Origin: Rhizobium sp. Q54
GTDB lineage: Bacteria > Pseudomonadota > Alphaproteobacteria > Micropepsales > Micropepsaceae
Assembly (NCBI GenBank): GCA_945882615.1
Contig: CAMCWK010000011.1
Location: 1-64,000 of the forward strand
Length of the DNA stretch: 64,000 bases
Direction of reading: 5' to 3'
Shown: positions 46,872-56,226 of the stretch, piece after piece
Layout of the letters: each line of letters starts with the position of its first letter
How positions within the stretch are numbered: position 1 is the first letter of the stretch
Program-made: the position numbers and the translations under genes
The notes under the pieces: generated by a model
Told to the model about the DNA's origin: nothing
What the model saw: the letters and a program-made list of their open reading frames with translations, nothing else
The model's database searches: none

Positions 46872-49744
46872 GGATTGACGTTGAGCTGTCCCACCGAGGT
46901 CCGCGCCCGGATGGCGGGGGCATACATATCCTCGGCATGGGCGGCCGGCAGCGCGAACCGCCCCACCGACACAGCGCGGGCGATATAGGCGATGCGGAAG
47001 GTCGGTGTCGGCTCCGGTGTCTTGCGATTGGCGGGGCGATAGCGCTCGCCGATATCGAAGGCGGCGATATAGCGGTCATCCCGCGCCGTCTGGCGGCTGG
47101 TGTCGGTGAGACCGCCCAGGAAGGGATAGGCCTTGGCGTCATTACCCACCAGCGGCTGCTCGATCTCCAGGCCTGCCGGCAGCAAGTCGATCACCCCCAT
47201 CTGGCGATAGATGCCATTGGGCATCTGCCCCGTTATCTGGATGATCACGCGGTCGTTCTGGCGCAGGCTGGACACATCGGCGGGCGACCCCGACATGGTC
47301 CAGATGCTCTTGCTCAGGATGAGACCATTGGCCATCGCCGGCAAGGTTGCATTGGGCGTGCCGGTGACGGCGGTGGAGCGCCAGACCGTGCCGCTGCCGC
47401 GATTGGCAAAGGTGATGCCGGCATCGAGCTGCGCCACGCTCGGCGTCAACCGCACCGCGCCGGCGCGCGGAGCCGCGGGCGCACCATTGACGGTGACGTT
47501 GAGCGGCAGCTTCTGGCGGGTCAGCGCATGGGCGGCGCGCAGCATCCAGCCCTTTTCCTGGGTGGTGGTGTCTTCGATCTTGCTGCTGAGGGTCTTGGTC
47601 TTGTCGAGGAACTGCGGCACCAGGTCGGCCTTGCCGTTTTCCGCCGCCAGCGCCAGCGCGCCCGACAGGTCGCGCAGCAGCGAGCCATAGACGTCATGCG
47701 GATAGCTGGCCGGATTGGCACTGGCGATCAGATCGCGCGCCTTGCGGAAGCCGTATTCGGCGCGGGACCGGTCGCCCACCTGCGCCGCCGCCGCGCCCGT
47801 CAGCGCCGCGGCCAAGGCCGAGCGCATCGCCGCCACCTTGGTGTCGCTGAAGTAGCGCAGGTCGGAGACATTGGCCTGACCCTGCTGCGCCAGCACATAG
47901 AAGGCATAGGCGCGGGTGAGATCGTCGCTGCCTTCGGAGGCCCCCGATGTCTTCAGCCAGTTGGTGCCGCGGGTCAGCGCGTCGTTGCCCACCACGTAAT
48001 TGCGGGCCTTGGCCTGGTAGAGGAAGTCCAGCGCATAGACGCTGAGGAAGGCATCAGCCTCGCTGCCCGGACCCCACATGCCGAAATTGCCGGCATAATT
48101 CTGCATGTCCAGCACCTGGTCGATCGCCTGCTGGACGCGCGGGCGCAAGCCATTGTCGCGCGGCAGACCGGCCAGATCGGCGACGTCGTTGAACAGCAGC
48201 AGCGGCTGGGCGCGGCTGACGGTCTGTTCGAGGCAGCCATAGGGATACTTGTCCAACCACTTCAGGAGGCCGGCGACATTGTTATAGCTGTGCGCCGCCG
48301 AGACGCTGATGGTTGCGCTGGCGGTGGACGCCACCAGGTCAGCGATGATGGCGCGGCCCGCCGTATAGCTGCCGTTCGCAGGAAGCGGCAGTTCCTCTTC
48401 GCGCGACACATCCAGTTGCGAGGCCCGCACCTGGATCGGCCAGCCATGGCTGACCTTGAAGCCACCCGGCCCGGTCACATCCAGGGTGATGTTGGCGATG
48501 CCGAGCCCTGCGCCGCGCAGCTGCACCGGCAGCAGCACGCGCTGCTTGCGGTTCAGGCTCTGGGTCAGCACTGTCTGGCTGCCGGACGCCAACGACACCG
48601 GCCCGCGGGTGCGGATGGTGGCGGTGTAGCTGCCCGCAGCGCCCTCGACATTGTCGAGGTTGAGCGCCGCGCCGATGGTATCGCCGGGCGCCAGGAAGCG
48701 CGGCAGGACAAGGTCGGCCACGACGGAATCGCGCACGATCAGCATGCGGTCGGCATGGCCCAGCTTGTCGGCGCTCCAGGCCACCGCCATCAGCCGCAGG
48801 CTGCCGTTAAAGTCGGGAATCTCCAGCACGATGTTGGCGGTGCCGTTGGCGTTCAGTTTTACGATGCCGGAGAACAGCGCGACCGTGCGCTGCGGCACCA
48901 CCGACAGGCTGCGCCCGCCAAAGCCGTCGCCGCCTTCGCGCATCGCGCCCACCGCGCCGCGCTCGGCACGGATCAGCCGGCCGTAATCGTCGCGCATCAA
49001 CACGCCCAGGCGCCGCTTGCCGAAATAATGGCTGACAGGATCGGGCGATTTGAAATCGGTGAGTTGCAAAATCCCCTCGTCCACCGCCGCCAGCGTGACA
49101 AAGGCTTGCTCATTGCCCAGGCCCTTGATGGTCAGCGGCAGGGTCACCTTCTGGCGCGGGCGGATCTTCTCGCCCCCGCCGATGGCGATGCTCAAGGTAC
49201 GGGGCGCATTGTCCACGCCCAGCCAGGCCAGGCCGATGCTGCGCACCGGCTCGCGCCCCTTTACATTGGCGAGTGGACGGTAAGCGGTCACCAGCACATA
49301 AGCGCCCGCGCCCCATTCGGCGGACACCGGGATGTCGACCGTGGTGCCGCCCGCCGGTGTATCGATCAGCCGGGACGAGAAGATGCGGTCGCCCGCCACC
49401 ACCACCAGCGCCTTGCCGCTGGCATCGGGCTTGATGCGCACCCGCGCCACCGAGCCCGGCGCATAGGACGGCTTGTCGGCGGCAACGGGAATGCGGTCGG
49501 GCCGGTCGCCGGCGCTCGAGGCCGACCAGCCGGAATAAAAGCGCACGGAAGAGGCCGCGCCGGACTTGGGATCGCTGATGGTCAGGCGATAGGTGCCATA
49601 GGGCAGCGCCTGTTCCAGCCGCGCGGACGCATTGCCGGCCACGCTCATGCCGCCGCTGGTGATCAGCCGGCGCGGGTGGTGGATTGATAGCGCCATTCGC
49701 CATTGGTCTGGAACCACTGGTAATTGGTGTCTTCCCGCACCCAA
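46868..49744 (-). CDS. Alpha-2-macroglobulin family protein, C-terminal part (frameshifted)
   Basis: Continuation of the macroglobulin gene in another frame. Homologous sequence begins about where the N-terminal part stops (RLITSGGMSVAGNASARLEQ). It contains the A2M core domain (VVPQRTVALFSGIVKLNANG, VRDSVVADLVLPRFLAPGD), the thioester motif CLEQ in YPYGCLEQTV near 48235 and the thioester-domain helices. The residues before the join read out of frame and are spurious. It could restart at ATG 49648, but would lack the export signal. Its stop overlaps the pbpC GTG. Confidence 0.85.
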   Translation of the reverse strand: MGAGRHQLPVVPDQWRMALSIHHPRRLITSGGMSVAGNASARLEQALPYGTYRLTISDPKSGAASSVRFYSGWSASSAGDRPDRIPVAADKPSYAPGSVARVRIKPDASGKALVVVAGDRIFSSRLIDTPAGGTTVDIPVSAEWGAGAYVLVTAYRPLANVKGREPVRSIGLAWLGVDNAPRTLSIAIGGGEKIRPRQKVTLPLTIKGLGNEQAFVTLAAVDEGILQLTDFKSPDPVSHYFGKRRLGVLMRDDYGRLIRAERGAVGAMREGGDGFGGRSLSVVPQRTVALFSGIVKLNANGTANIVLEIPDFNGSLRLMAVAWSADKLGHADRMLIVRDSVVADLVLPRFLAPGDTIGAALNLDNVEGAAGSYTATIRTRGPVSLASGSQTVLTQSLNRKQRVLLPVQLRGAGLGIANITLDVTGPGGFKVSHGWPIQVRASQLDVSREEELPLPANGSYTAGRAIIADLVASTASATISVSAAHSYNNVAGLLKWLDKYPYGCLEQTVSRAQPLLLFNDVADLAGLPRDNGLRPRVQQAIDQVLDMQNYAGNFGMWGPGSEADAFLSVYALDFLYQAKARNYVVGNDALTRGTNWLKTSGASEGSDDLTRAYAFYVLAQQGQANVSDLRYFSDTKVAAMRSALAAALTGAAAAQVGDRSRAEYGFRKARDLIASANPASYPHDVYGSLLRDLSGALALAAENGKADLVPQFLDKTKTLSSKIEDTTTQEKGWMLRAAHALTRQKLPLNVTVNGAPAAPRAGAVRLTPSVAQLDAGITFANRGSGTVWRSTAVTGTPNATLPAMANGLILSKSIWTMSGSPADVSSLRQNDRVIIQITGQMPNGIYRQMGVIDLLPAGLEIEQPLVGNDAKAYPFLGGLTDTSRQTARDDRYIAAFDIGERYRPANRKTPEPTPTFRIAYIARAVSVGRFALPAAHAEDMYAPAIRARTSVGQLNVNP

Positions 49745-51771
49745 CTGAATGTCAGGCCCGATAGCGCGATGCGCTTGCCCTCCGCATCCAGCGCAACCAC
49801 CTCAAATCCGGCGCGGCCGTTTTCCGGTACCGATCCGCCCTCGAACATCGGGCGGATGCCGATGGCGACATCGTGGGTACGAATGGGGATGTCGATGGAG
49901 CGGTCGGTGGTGCGCCCGCCCGGCTCGTGGATCGAAATGCGCACAGCGGCTTTCAGCGGCAGGGTGGTATCGGCCAGCGCCCCGGTATTGCCGGTGATGG
50001 TGGTGATACCCGCCGCGTCGGTGTTCGGAACCGTCAGGCTGACCTTGGTTTCCGCGAAACTGTCGTCCACCCGCCCGAACTGGAAGGTGCGAAACTGCGG
50101 ATAGGGATTGCTGTCGGCGCTGATGGTGGCTTCGCCATCACCGCTCAGGTTCGAAGCCGGCGCCCCATAGAGGAACTGGCTGTCGGCCCGCACCCGGAAA
50201 TCGCCGCCCGGCCTGATGCTCTTGTCCAGCGCGCTCAGCGTCACTTTCAGGCGCTGGGGCACGAAGTCGGCGACGTCAAACTGCACGCGGCCCACTGCCG
50301 GCGCCTTGGGATCGATGTAAGCAGCGATCTGCCAGCGGCCATGCGGTGCGCTTTGCGATAGCGGCAGGGTCCATTGGGCGCTGCCGGCGGCCAGCCTGTC
50401 GCCGGCCACGGTGATGCGGCCCACTTCCAGTCCGTCGGGGCGCTGTGCCACCAGCGTCAGGGGTGCGGTGACGGCGGCGCCGATGCGGTCGCGCAGCATC
50501 GCTGTCGCATAAACCGTTTCGCCGGGGCGATAGATGCCGCGCTCGGTATAGACATAAGCATCCACGGGCCCGGGCGAAGCGCGCCCGCCGACGCCGCGAT
50601 CGGTGAGATCGAAGGCCGAGCGGCGCAGGTCGAGGAAGCTGAAATCGCCTTCGCGGCCATAAGCCATAACCATCACCGGCTCGTCGCCGCCGGTGGCGCG
50701 CAGCAGGCCGGAATCGAAATCGGCGCGGCCATTGCCATCTGTGGTGACAGAAGCAAGCTGGTTGTTGTTGCGGGCGATCAGGGTCATGCGCACACCAGAA
50801 ATCGGCGTGGCGCGGTTGTAGGAGCGGGCGAAGACGCTGAGGCCCGCGCCCGACGCGACATTGGCGCTGGTAAAGCTGGTCAGGGCGATATCGGAATCCA
50901 CCACCCACTGCATCGCCAGCTGCTCGCTGGAATAATCATTTTCGTCGACGGGCTTCTTGGCGGCATCCTGGGCGATCAGCACATAGGCCCCGGGCTTCCT
51001 GTTCTTGAGAAGGTCGCGGATCGGGATCAGCGTCACCACGCTGTCATTCTTCACACTGTCCACGGCCATGCTGCCCTGCCACACCAATGCGCCCTGGTTG
51101 TTCTCGAGCTGCCTGCTGTCCCAGGAATAGAGCGTGGTCTGGTCCACCATGCCGGTCTCGATCTGCGACAGAAGGCGGTCGCCGACGCGGATGATCTTTA
51201 CCGTCAGCCGGTCGATATTGACGGTGGTGACCGGCACGCCCGCCAGATTGTCACGCGGCAGGATGATGCCGCCGGAGAAACGCACGAGTGAAGGCTTGTC
51301 GCGTAATTCCACCGGCACGGTTTCTTCCGAGGCCAGCTTTTCGCCGTTGGCGGCCAGCAGGCCCGTCTTGAGCGTGACGTTGTAGGTCTTGTCGAAGGCC
51401 AGGCCCGACAGGCACAGGCGCGTATCCACCACGCGGGTGGCGATGCGCACTACCGGATCGAGGGTGAGATAATCCTCGTAACGGGTCTTACCGCTGGTAT
51501 CCAGGGAACGGGTGAAGACCAGGCAGGCTTCGGGCTGCGCCTTGGAGACGTCGATATCCAGGCGGCGGAAAGCGAAGTCGCGCGCCGTTTCCCTTGGCGG
51601 CGGGGCCAGCCTGCTGGTGACGTTGCTGAGACCGCTGCGCAACCGGGCGAACATGCCGACATCCGGATCGCCGCCGCGTGCCCCCAGCAGCCAGACCGCT
51701 GCCAGGACCATGACCAAAACGGCGGCGGCCGCGCCACCGGCCATGAGCAAAAGCCGCTGATTCTTGTTCAT
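49663..51771 (-). CDS. Alpha-2-macroglobulin family protein, N-terminal part (frameshifted)
   Basis: 702 residues ending at a premature TGA. It has an N-terminal membrane/signal segment (LLLMAGGAAAAVLVMVLAAVWLL), then macroglobulin-like MG domains (AYVYTERGIYRPGETVYATAMLRD is the typical MG1-MG2 sequence). It breaks off after SWVREDTNYQW..QSTTRAG. Restoring one C in the GCC-GGC context gives TTRARLITSGG and a continuous protein of about 1634 residues, close to E. coli YfhM. The family traps proteases in the periplasm, anchored to the inner membrane. Confidence 0.85.
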   Translation of the reverse strand: MNKNQRLLLMAGGAAAAVLVMVLAAVWLLGARGGDPDVGMFARLRSGLSNVTSRLAPPPRETARDFAFRRLDIDVSKAQPEACLVFTRSLDTSGKTRYEDYLTLDPVVRIATRVVDTRLCLSGLAFDKTYNVTLKTGLLAANGEKLASEETVPVELRDKPSLVRFSGGIILPRDNLAGVPVTTVNIDRLTVKIIRVGDRLLSQIETGMVDQTTLYSWDSRQLENNQGALVWQGSMAVDSVKNDSVVTLIPIRDLLKNRKPGAYVLIAQDAAKKPVDENDYSSEQLAMQWVVDSDIALTSFTSANVASGAGLSVFARSYNRATPISGVRMTLIARNNNQLASVTTDGNGRADFDSGLLRATGGDEPVMVMAYGREGDFSFLDLRRSAFDLTDRGVGGRASPGPVDAYVYTERGIYRPGETVYATAMLRDRIGAAVTAPLTLVAQRPDGLEVGRITVAGDRLAAGSAQWTLPLSQSAPHGRWQIAAYIDPKAPAVGRVQFDVADFVPQRLKVTLSALDKSIRPGGDFRVRADSQFLYGAPASNLSGDGEATISADSNPYPQFRTFQFGRVDDSFAETKVSLTVPNTDAAGITTITGNTGALADTTLPLKAAVRISIHEPGGRTTDRSIDIPIRTHDVAIGIRPMFEGGSVPENGRAGFEVVALDAEGKRIALSGLTFSWVREDTNYQWFQTNGEWRYQSTTRAG

Positions 51772-51858
51772 GCCATGGCCTTCAGATTCGCGCGGCCAAA
51801 GCCTAGCCCGGGCAACCCCGCGAATCGCGGTGGGGACGAAGACAAAGCGGTGGGTAGA

Positions 51859-53112
51859 TTAGCGAGGGCAGTCCACCCGGGGCGGCTTGCCGCTGCTGGC
51901 GTCGGCGAAACGGCATTGCCGCGTCGGACGGCCATCCGAATCATACAGGTCGAGGGTCCAGCCGCCTTCACCCTTGGTCATCAGCATGAAGCCGAAGCCG
52001 TCGACCGACAGGCCATCCAGGACCCGGACGCGGGATTCGCCCATGAACACGGCGCCCCACAGATTTTGCGGCGTGGCATGCAGATTGTCGCCACCGTTCC
52101 CGGCCACAATCTGGGGCGGCACGGATTTGTCATAGTTGAGTGACTGGAAACTGTGGATGTGCCCCGACAATTGCAGCTCCACGGTTGGCGGGATCAGCGG
52201 CTTGCCGGCCGCCTCCGCGGTCATCGCGGCCGCGATCAGGGTGCGGTTGCCGCCGGCGGGAATGCCCAAGGGCCCGGTGATCGCCGCCCAGATGGGGCGG
52301 TGATGCACAAACCAGACCGGCGCTGGGATGTTGGCCAGGCGGGCAATCTCGGAGGTATAGGCCGGCAGGTCCGTCCTGTTGACCGAGGTTTCCGGCGCGC
52401 TGGCGTCATCCATCACCGCCAGCCGCACCGCGCCGATGTCCAGGGTGAAGAGCGGCTCATGCGGAGTACAGGCAGGCGAGAAGGCAAAAGCCGAGAGCGC
52501 GCGCTGCCAGCCCTGCCAGGCGCGGTTGCAGTCCTCGTGATTGCCGCGCACCAGCAGGATCGGCGCGGCTGAGAGAAGCGGCGCGGCAGGGGTGAAGAAA
52601 TCCGCCTGCCAGGTGGGCCAGTTGTCGCCGAAAGGCGAACCCGCACAGCCCGCGAAACTCGGCGGACAGGGGCTTTCGCGATAGTGATAATCGCCCACAT
52701 GCACCACCAGGTCGGGCTTCAGCTTTGCGGCGGCCGCCGCCAGGGTGGCGAAAGGCCATTGCACGGGATCGTTGCAGGCCTGCAGCGCCGCGCCCTGGAT
52801 GCGGCAGCCGGTATCGCCCAGCACCAGAATACGTTCAGGCTTTGCCACCGGCAGCGGCAGGGCCTGTCCGGCAATGCTGGCGGTGCGCGCGCCCTGCGGA
52901 ACCGGCGCCGCGCAAACCAGCGGGAAATTTTGATCAGCGGCGGCGCGCACCGTCATCGCCACCTCGCCGGCATCGGTGTTTAGCGCGGGACAGGTGGCAG
53001 CGGCGGTCGCGATGCGCGCTTCATAGCCGCTGGCCGTGGCCTGCACCCACACCGATTCGGCATCGGCCGGGGGCACGACAAGGATCAGGAAAACAGGCGC
53101 CAGCCATTTCAT
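51859..53112 (-). CDS. Secreted calcineurin-like metallophosphoesterase
   Basis: 417 residues with signal peptide MKWLAPVFLILVVPPADA. The five metal-binding blocks are visible in order: LGDTGC, VHVGDYHYR, VRGNHEDC, VHHRP and SGHIHSF. About ten Cys suggest a disulfide-bonded periplasmic enzyme resembling purple acid phosphatase-type hydrolases. Substrate unknown. It lies between the TonB receptor (28 bases) and the macroglobulin gene (87 bases), all on one strand. Confidence 0.87.
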   Translation of the reverse strand: MKWLAPVFLILVVPPADAESVWVQATASGYEARIATAAATCPALNTDAGEVAMTVRAAADQNFPLVCAAPVPQGARTASIAGQALPLPVAKPERILVLGDTGCRIQGAALQACNDPVQWPFATLAAAAAKLKPDLVVHVGDYHYRESPCPPSFAGCAGSPFGDNWPTWQADFFTPAAPLLSAAPILLVRGNHEDCNRAWQGWQRALSAFAFSPACTPHEPLFTLDIGAVRLAVMDDASAPETSVNRTDLPAYTSEIARLANIPAPVWFVHHRPIWAAITGPLGIPAGGNRTLIAAAMTAEAAGKPLIPPTVELQLSGHIHSFQSLNYDKSVPPQIVAGNGGDNLHATPQNLWGAVFMGESRVRVLDGLSVDGFGFMLMTKGEGGWTLDLYDSDGRPTRQCRFADASSGKPPRVDCPR

Positions 53113-53140
53113 GGCGGCGAGCCTAGCGGCGTGGCCTCAC

Positions 53141-55516
53141 CTAAAAAAGACGCTTCAATGTCACTTTCCACACACGCCCCAGTCCCGGCAGGGCGCCGAG
53201 ATTGGCATAGGTGTCGGCATTGGGGGTGAAATAGCGCGCATCGGCCAGATTGTTCACGTTCACCCCGGCTTCCCACACATCCCATTGCGCGAAAGCCGAA
53301 GCGTTCACCGTGACATAGGAGGGAAACACAATCGGGTTCGGGACGGTCTGTTGTGTCTTGCCGACATAGGTGCCCCCCAGGCTGGCACCCCAAGTTGTCT
53401 GTCCAAGGGGGCCCCAAGCCTGCGGATCGCTGGTGAAGGTCACATAGGGGCTGATCACCGCATGCGGGATCAGCGTGTCTTCATAATCGCCGCCCTTGCC
53501 CGGCAGGGTGGAGAAATCGAACACCATGTAGCCGCCGCCGAAACCGTCCTGCGGCGAGATGCCGAAGCTGCGCGCCGGCAGATAGGCGAAGCTGCGGTCC
53601 GGGCCCTTGATGGTGGTGTGCTGCTGGCTGGCGGCCAGTGTCAGGCTGACATTGGCGCTGACGACATAGCGCAATTCCAGTTCCGCGCCCTTGGCGCGGG
53701 TGCCGACCACATTCACCACCCCGCCGCCCTGCTGCAGCCGGGTGCGGTTCTGGACATACCAGTCCAAGCTGCCCTGCAACCGGTCGTCCAGCAGGCTGAA
53801 CTTCACACCGACTTCGTTGAGAAACGAATTCGACAACCAGCCCCGATTGGCAAGAAGGCTGGTGGAGACCTGGCTGGCCTGGCTGATTTCGACAGCGGAA
53901 TTCTTGGCGGTGGTGAGATACGGCACCAGGCCCCAGGGCGTGGTGTAGGCCAGACTGGCGGAATAGGTGAAGCGGCCGGCATTGCCGCGCCCCTGCGCCG
54001 GCGCATAGGCCAGCACGCCGGAATCGGTGGAACGCACGTTATAAGCGTCGTAGCGGCCGCCCAGCGTCAGGTCAAAATTGTTCCACACCGCATTGCTGGT
54101 GATGAAGGCGCCGGCATTGCTGGTGTTGGTCTGGACATTGTTTTCCCATCCCATGCCGACGCTGCCGGGCGGATCAATGTTGAAAGGCGAATCGATAATG
54201 TCGTTGGCGCTGGCGCCCTGGCTGATATCGCGCCGGTCCAAAGCGATGACGCCGCTGTTGAAGCTTTCCCGCCCGATGGCATGGACATAACGGGTGGACA
54301 CACCCGTGACGGTCTGGGTTTTCACGGCGCCAAAGTCGCGCGCAAAGTCATAGCGCAGCCGCGCTTCAGCAATCTGGGTGCGATAGGAACCGGGAAAGCC
54401 ATAGGAAACAAAGCGCTCGTTGAACAGCGTGTCGCCGAACAGTTGCAGCCGCAGGGTGCCATCGCCCAGCGGGCGCGCGGCTTCCATCAGCGCGGTGTGG
54501 GTGTTGGTATTGGAGAAATCCACGTTCCTGGCGATATAGACGGTGCGCGGGTCCAGCTGGGTGGTGCCCAAGCCCGCATCCAGCCGGTGCGCCGCATCAA
54601 CGCAGCCGACACAGGCCAGCGCCTGAAAGCCCGGATCGAAGAAATAGGGATTGCCGCCCAGTTCATTGAGCGTCAGGCGGCCATTGCCGTCGGCATCACT
54701 CAGCGAGGTGTTGCGGCCGGTGATGTAGGTCCCGTTATCGATCAGGTTCTGGGTCAGGCGGTTCCAGCCCGGCGTCTGCACCTGGCCGCTGGAACGAAAA
54801 TACATATAGTCCGCCGACAGCCGCCAATCGCCCGCGTTCAGCGTGCCCGACAGTTGCAGCAGCTGATGGCTGGGATGCAGCCCGCGATAGAAGCTGTAGG
54901 AGTCGTCGATCTCGCCATAGGCATGGACGCCGCCGGAAGCCTCGCCCAGCGTGATCGGCGCATTGATCTGGCCGGTGAGCTTGCGCTTGGAATAGCTGCC
55001 ATAGCTGAGCGTGACTTCGCCGCCAAAGGCGTCATTGGCGCCAGCCGTCTTGGGCAGGAAATTGACCAGCCCGCCGACCTTGCCCGCGCCATAAATGGGC
55101 GATGGTGGCCCGCGCAGTATTTCAAGCCCCGCCGCATTGGCCAGCGGCGTGGAATAGGTGCCGCGGTTTTCCGCCCGCTTGAAGCCGCGGAAATAATTCT
55201 CCGCCAGGGTGCCCCGCAAGGATACCGCGCCTTCAACGCCATAAAAGCTGGCGGTATAGGCGCTCGGCGTGATGGCGGTGAGATCGTCCAGGCCTTCGAC
55301 GCCATAACGCGCGATGGTGGTGTCGCTGATCAGGGTGACGGCGCGCGGGGTTTGCAGCAGGGGCTTGTTCAGTCCGAAGGCCGCGCTATTCGCGCCGGCC
55401 TGCAGCAGGCGCACCACGTCTTCGGTGACGGTGACGGACTCGATGTCCTGCGCCGAGGCGGGAGCCCCCCAGCAGGCGGCGGACAATAGGGCAGCTATGG
55501 TCAGGCGGGTGCGCAT
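53141..55516 (-). CDS. TonB-dependent outer-membrane receptor
   Basis: 791 residues. Signal peptide to about residue 22, a TonB-box-like ESVTVTED directly after, a plug domain (about 45-160: TPRAVTLISDTTIARYGVEGLDDL, SLRGTLAENYFRGFKRAEN, GLEILRGPPSPIYGAGKVGGLVNF) and a beta-barrel ending in Phe (VTLKRLF). The plug resembles siderophore receptors, but no siderophore genes are close. No Shine-Dalgarno sequence precedes the start; an inverted repeat occupies that place. It follows the hydrolase/monooxygenase/MFS genes by 71 bases. Confidence 0.93.
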   Translation of the reverse strand: MRTRLTIAALLSAACWGAPASAQDIESVTVTEDVVRLLQAGANSAAFGLNKPLLQTPRAVTLISDTTIARYGVEGLDDLTAITPSAYTASFYGVEGAVSLRGTLAENYFRGFKRAENRGTYSTPLANAAGLEILRGPPSPIYGAGKVGGLVNFLPKTAGANDAFGGEVTLSYGSYSKRKLTGQINAPITLGEASGGVHAYGEIDDSYSFYRGLHPSHQLLQLSGTLNAGDWRLSADYMYFRSSGQVQTPGWNRLTQNLIDNGTYITGRNTSLSDADGNGRLTLNELGGNPYFFDPGFQALACVGCVDAAHRLDAGLGTTQLDPRTVYIARNVDFSNTNTHTALMEAARPLGDGTLRLQLFGDTLFNERFVSYGFPGSYRTQIAEARLRYDFARDFGAVKTQTVTGVSTRYVHAIGRESFNSGVIALDRRDISQGASANDIIDSPFNIDPPGSVGMGWENNVQTNTSNAGAFITSNAVWNNFDLTLGGRYDAYNVRSTDSGVLAYAPAQGRGNAGRFTYSASLAYTTPWGLVPYLTTAKNSAVEISQASQVSTSLLANRGWLSNSFLNEVGVKFSLLDDRLQGSLDWYVQNRTRLQQGGGVVNVVGTRAKGAELELRYVVSANVSLTLAASQQHTTIKGPDRSFAYLPARSFGISPQDGFGGGYMVFDFSTLPGKGGDYEDTLIPHAVISPYVTFTSDPQAWGPLGQTTWGASLGGTYVGKTQQTVPNPIVFPSYVTVNASAFAQWDVWEAGVNVNNLADARYFTPNADTYANLGALPGLGRVWKVTLKRLF

Positions 55517-55517
55517 T

Positions 55518-55540
55518 TGAAAATGTCATGTAACATTTCA
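55518..55540. promoter_or_regulatory. AT-rich inverted repeat directly upstream of the TonB receptor
   Basis: TGAAAATGT, six bases, ACATTTCA: eight paired bases with one bulge, one base from the ATG at 55516. It is much more AT-rich than its surroundings and lies where a ribosome site is expected, so it could be an operator or an RNA hairpin controlling translation. Confidence 0.4.
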
Positions 55541-55587
55541 CAGAAAATGGCCAGCGCGACGGGCAGTCGCAGCCTATCCATCTGTTT

Positions 55588-56226
55588 CTAAATGGTATTT
55601 TCCCACGCTTGGGCGAATTGCGCGGTGGTGCCGACAATTGCGCCGCTCATTTCCAGGGCCCTGAGCGTCTCCTGATGCAGGCTGTCCTCATAGGCGGCGC
55701 AGGCATCCGAGGCGATGAAAATATGCAGATCACGTTCGAACGCATCCCAGGCCGAGGACGCCACGCAGCATTCCGTTGTGAGCCCCGCCAGCACCACCGT
55801 GTCGATCTTCTGACTGTGCAGCTGTTCGCCCAGGCCGGTACGGGTGAAGGCGCTGAAATGGGTTTTGGAGATAACCGCTTCGCCGGGCGCGGGCTGCGGC
55901 CCGATGAAATCGGCGCCATGCGTGCCTTCCACGCACAGATCAGGCTCATCCTTGCCATGACGCGCGCGCGCCTCGCTGGCGACCGGACTTTCACCGCCGG
56001 GATGATTGAGTAGCCGAACGAACACCACACGCACCCCTGCCCCGCGCGCCGCTTCCGCCAGCACTTGCGCCCGGGCAACCGCCGCCTGCGCCGGCTTCAC
56101 ATCGGCGCCGCGCTGGGCCATCTGGCCGTCGGATGCGCCGAAGTCCACCTGCATGTCGATCAGGATCAGCGCGGTGCGAGGGGGGGCGACCCATTCGGGC
56201 TGCAAGGCTGGTTCCTTGTCGGTCAT
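55588..56226 (-). CDS. Isochorismatase-family cysteine hydrolase (RutB-like)
   Basis: 212 residues. The triad is placed at D24 (LILIDMQVDF), the lysine of EAVISKTHFSAF and the cysteine of AGLTTECCVASS. The order and spacing fit RutB and related amidohydrolases; RutB releases carbamate from ureidoacrylate. Its ATG overlaps the RutA-like stop (ATGA), so both are made together. Other isochorismatase-type enzymes (biuret, N-carbamoyl substrates) cannot be excluded. Confidence 0.85.
   Translation of the reverse strand: MTDKEPALQPEWVAPPRTALILIDMQVDFGASDGQMAQRGADVKPAQAAVARAQVLAEAARGAGVRVVFVRLLNHPGGESPVASEARARHGKDEPDLCVEGTHGADFIGPQPAPGEAVISKTHFSAFTRTGLGEQLHSQKIDTVVLAGLTTECCVASSAWDAFERDLHIFIASDACAAYEDSLHQETLRALEMSGAIVGTTAQFAQAWENTI

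Noticed and set aside
49663-49744. Programmed ribosomal frameshift in the macroglobulin gene
   Set aside because: No X-XXY-YYZ slippery heptamer or stimulatory structure was seen in the overlap; a one-base deletion or sequencing error explains it more simply.
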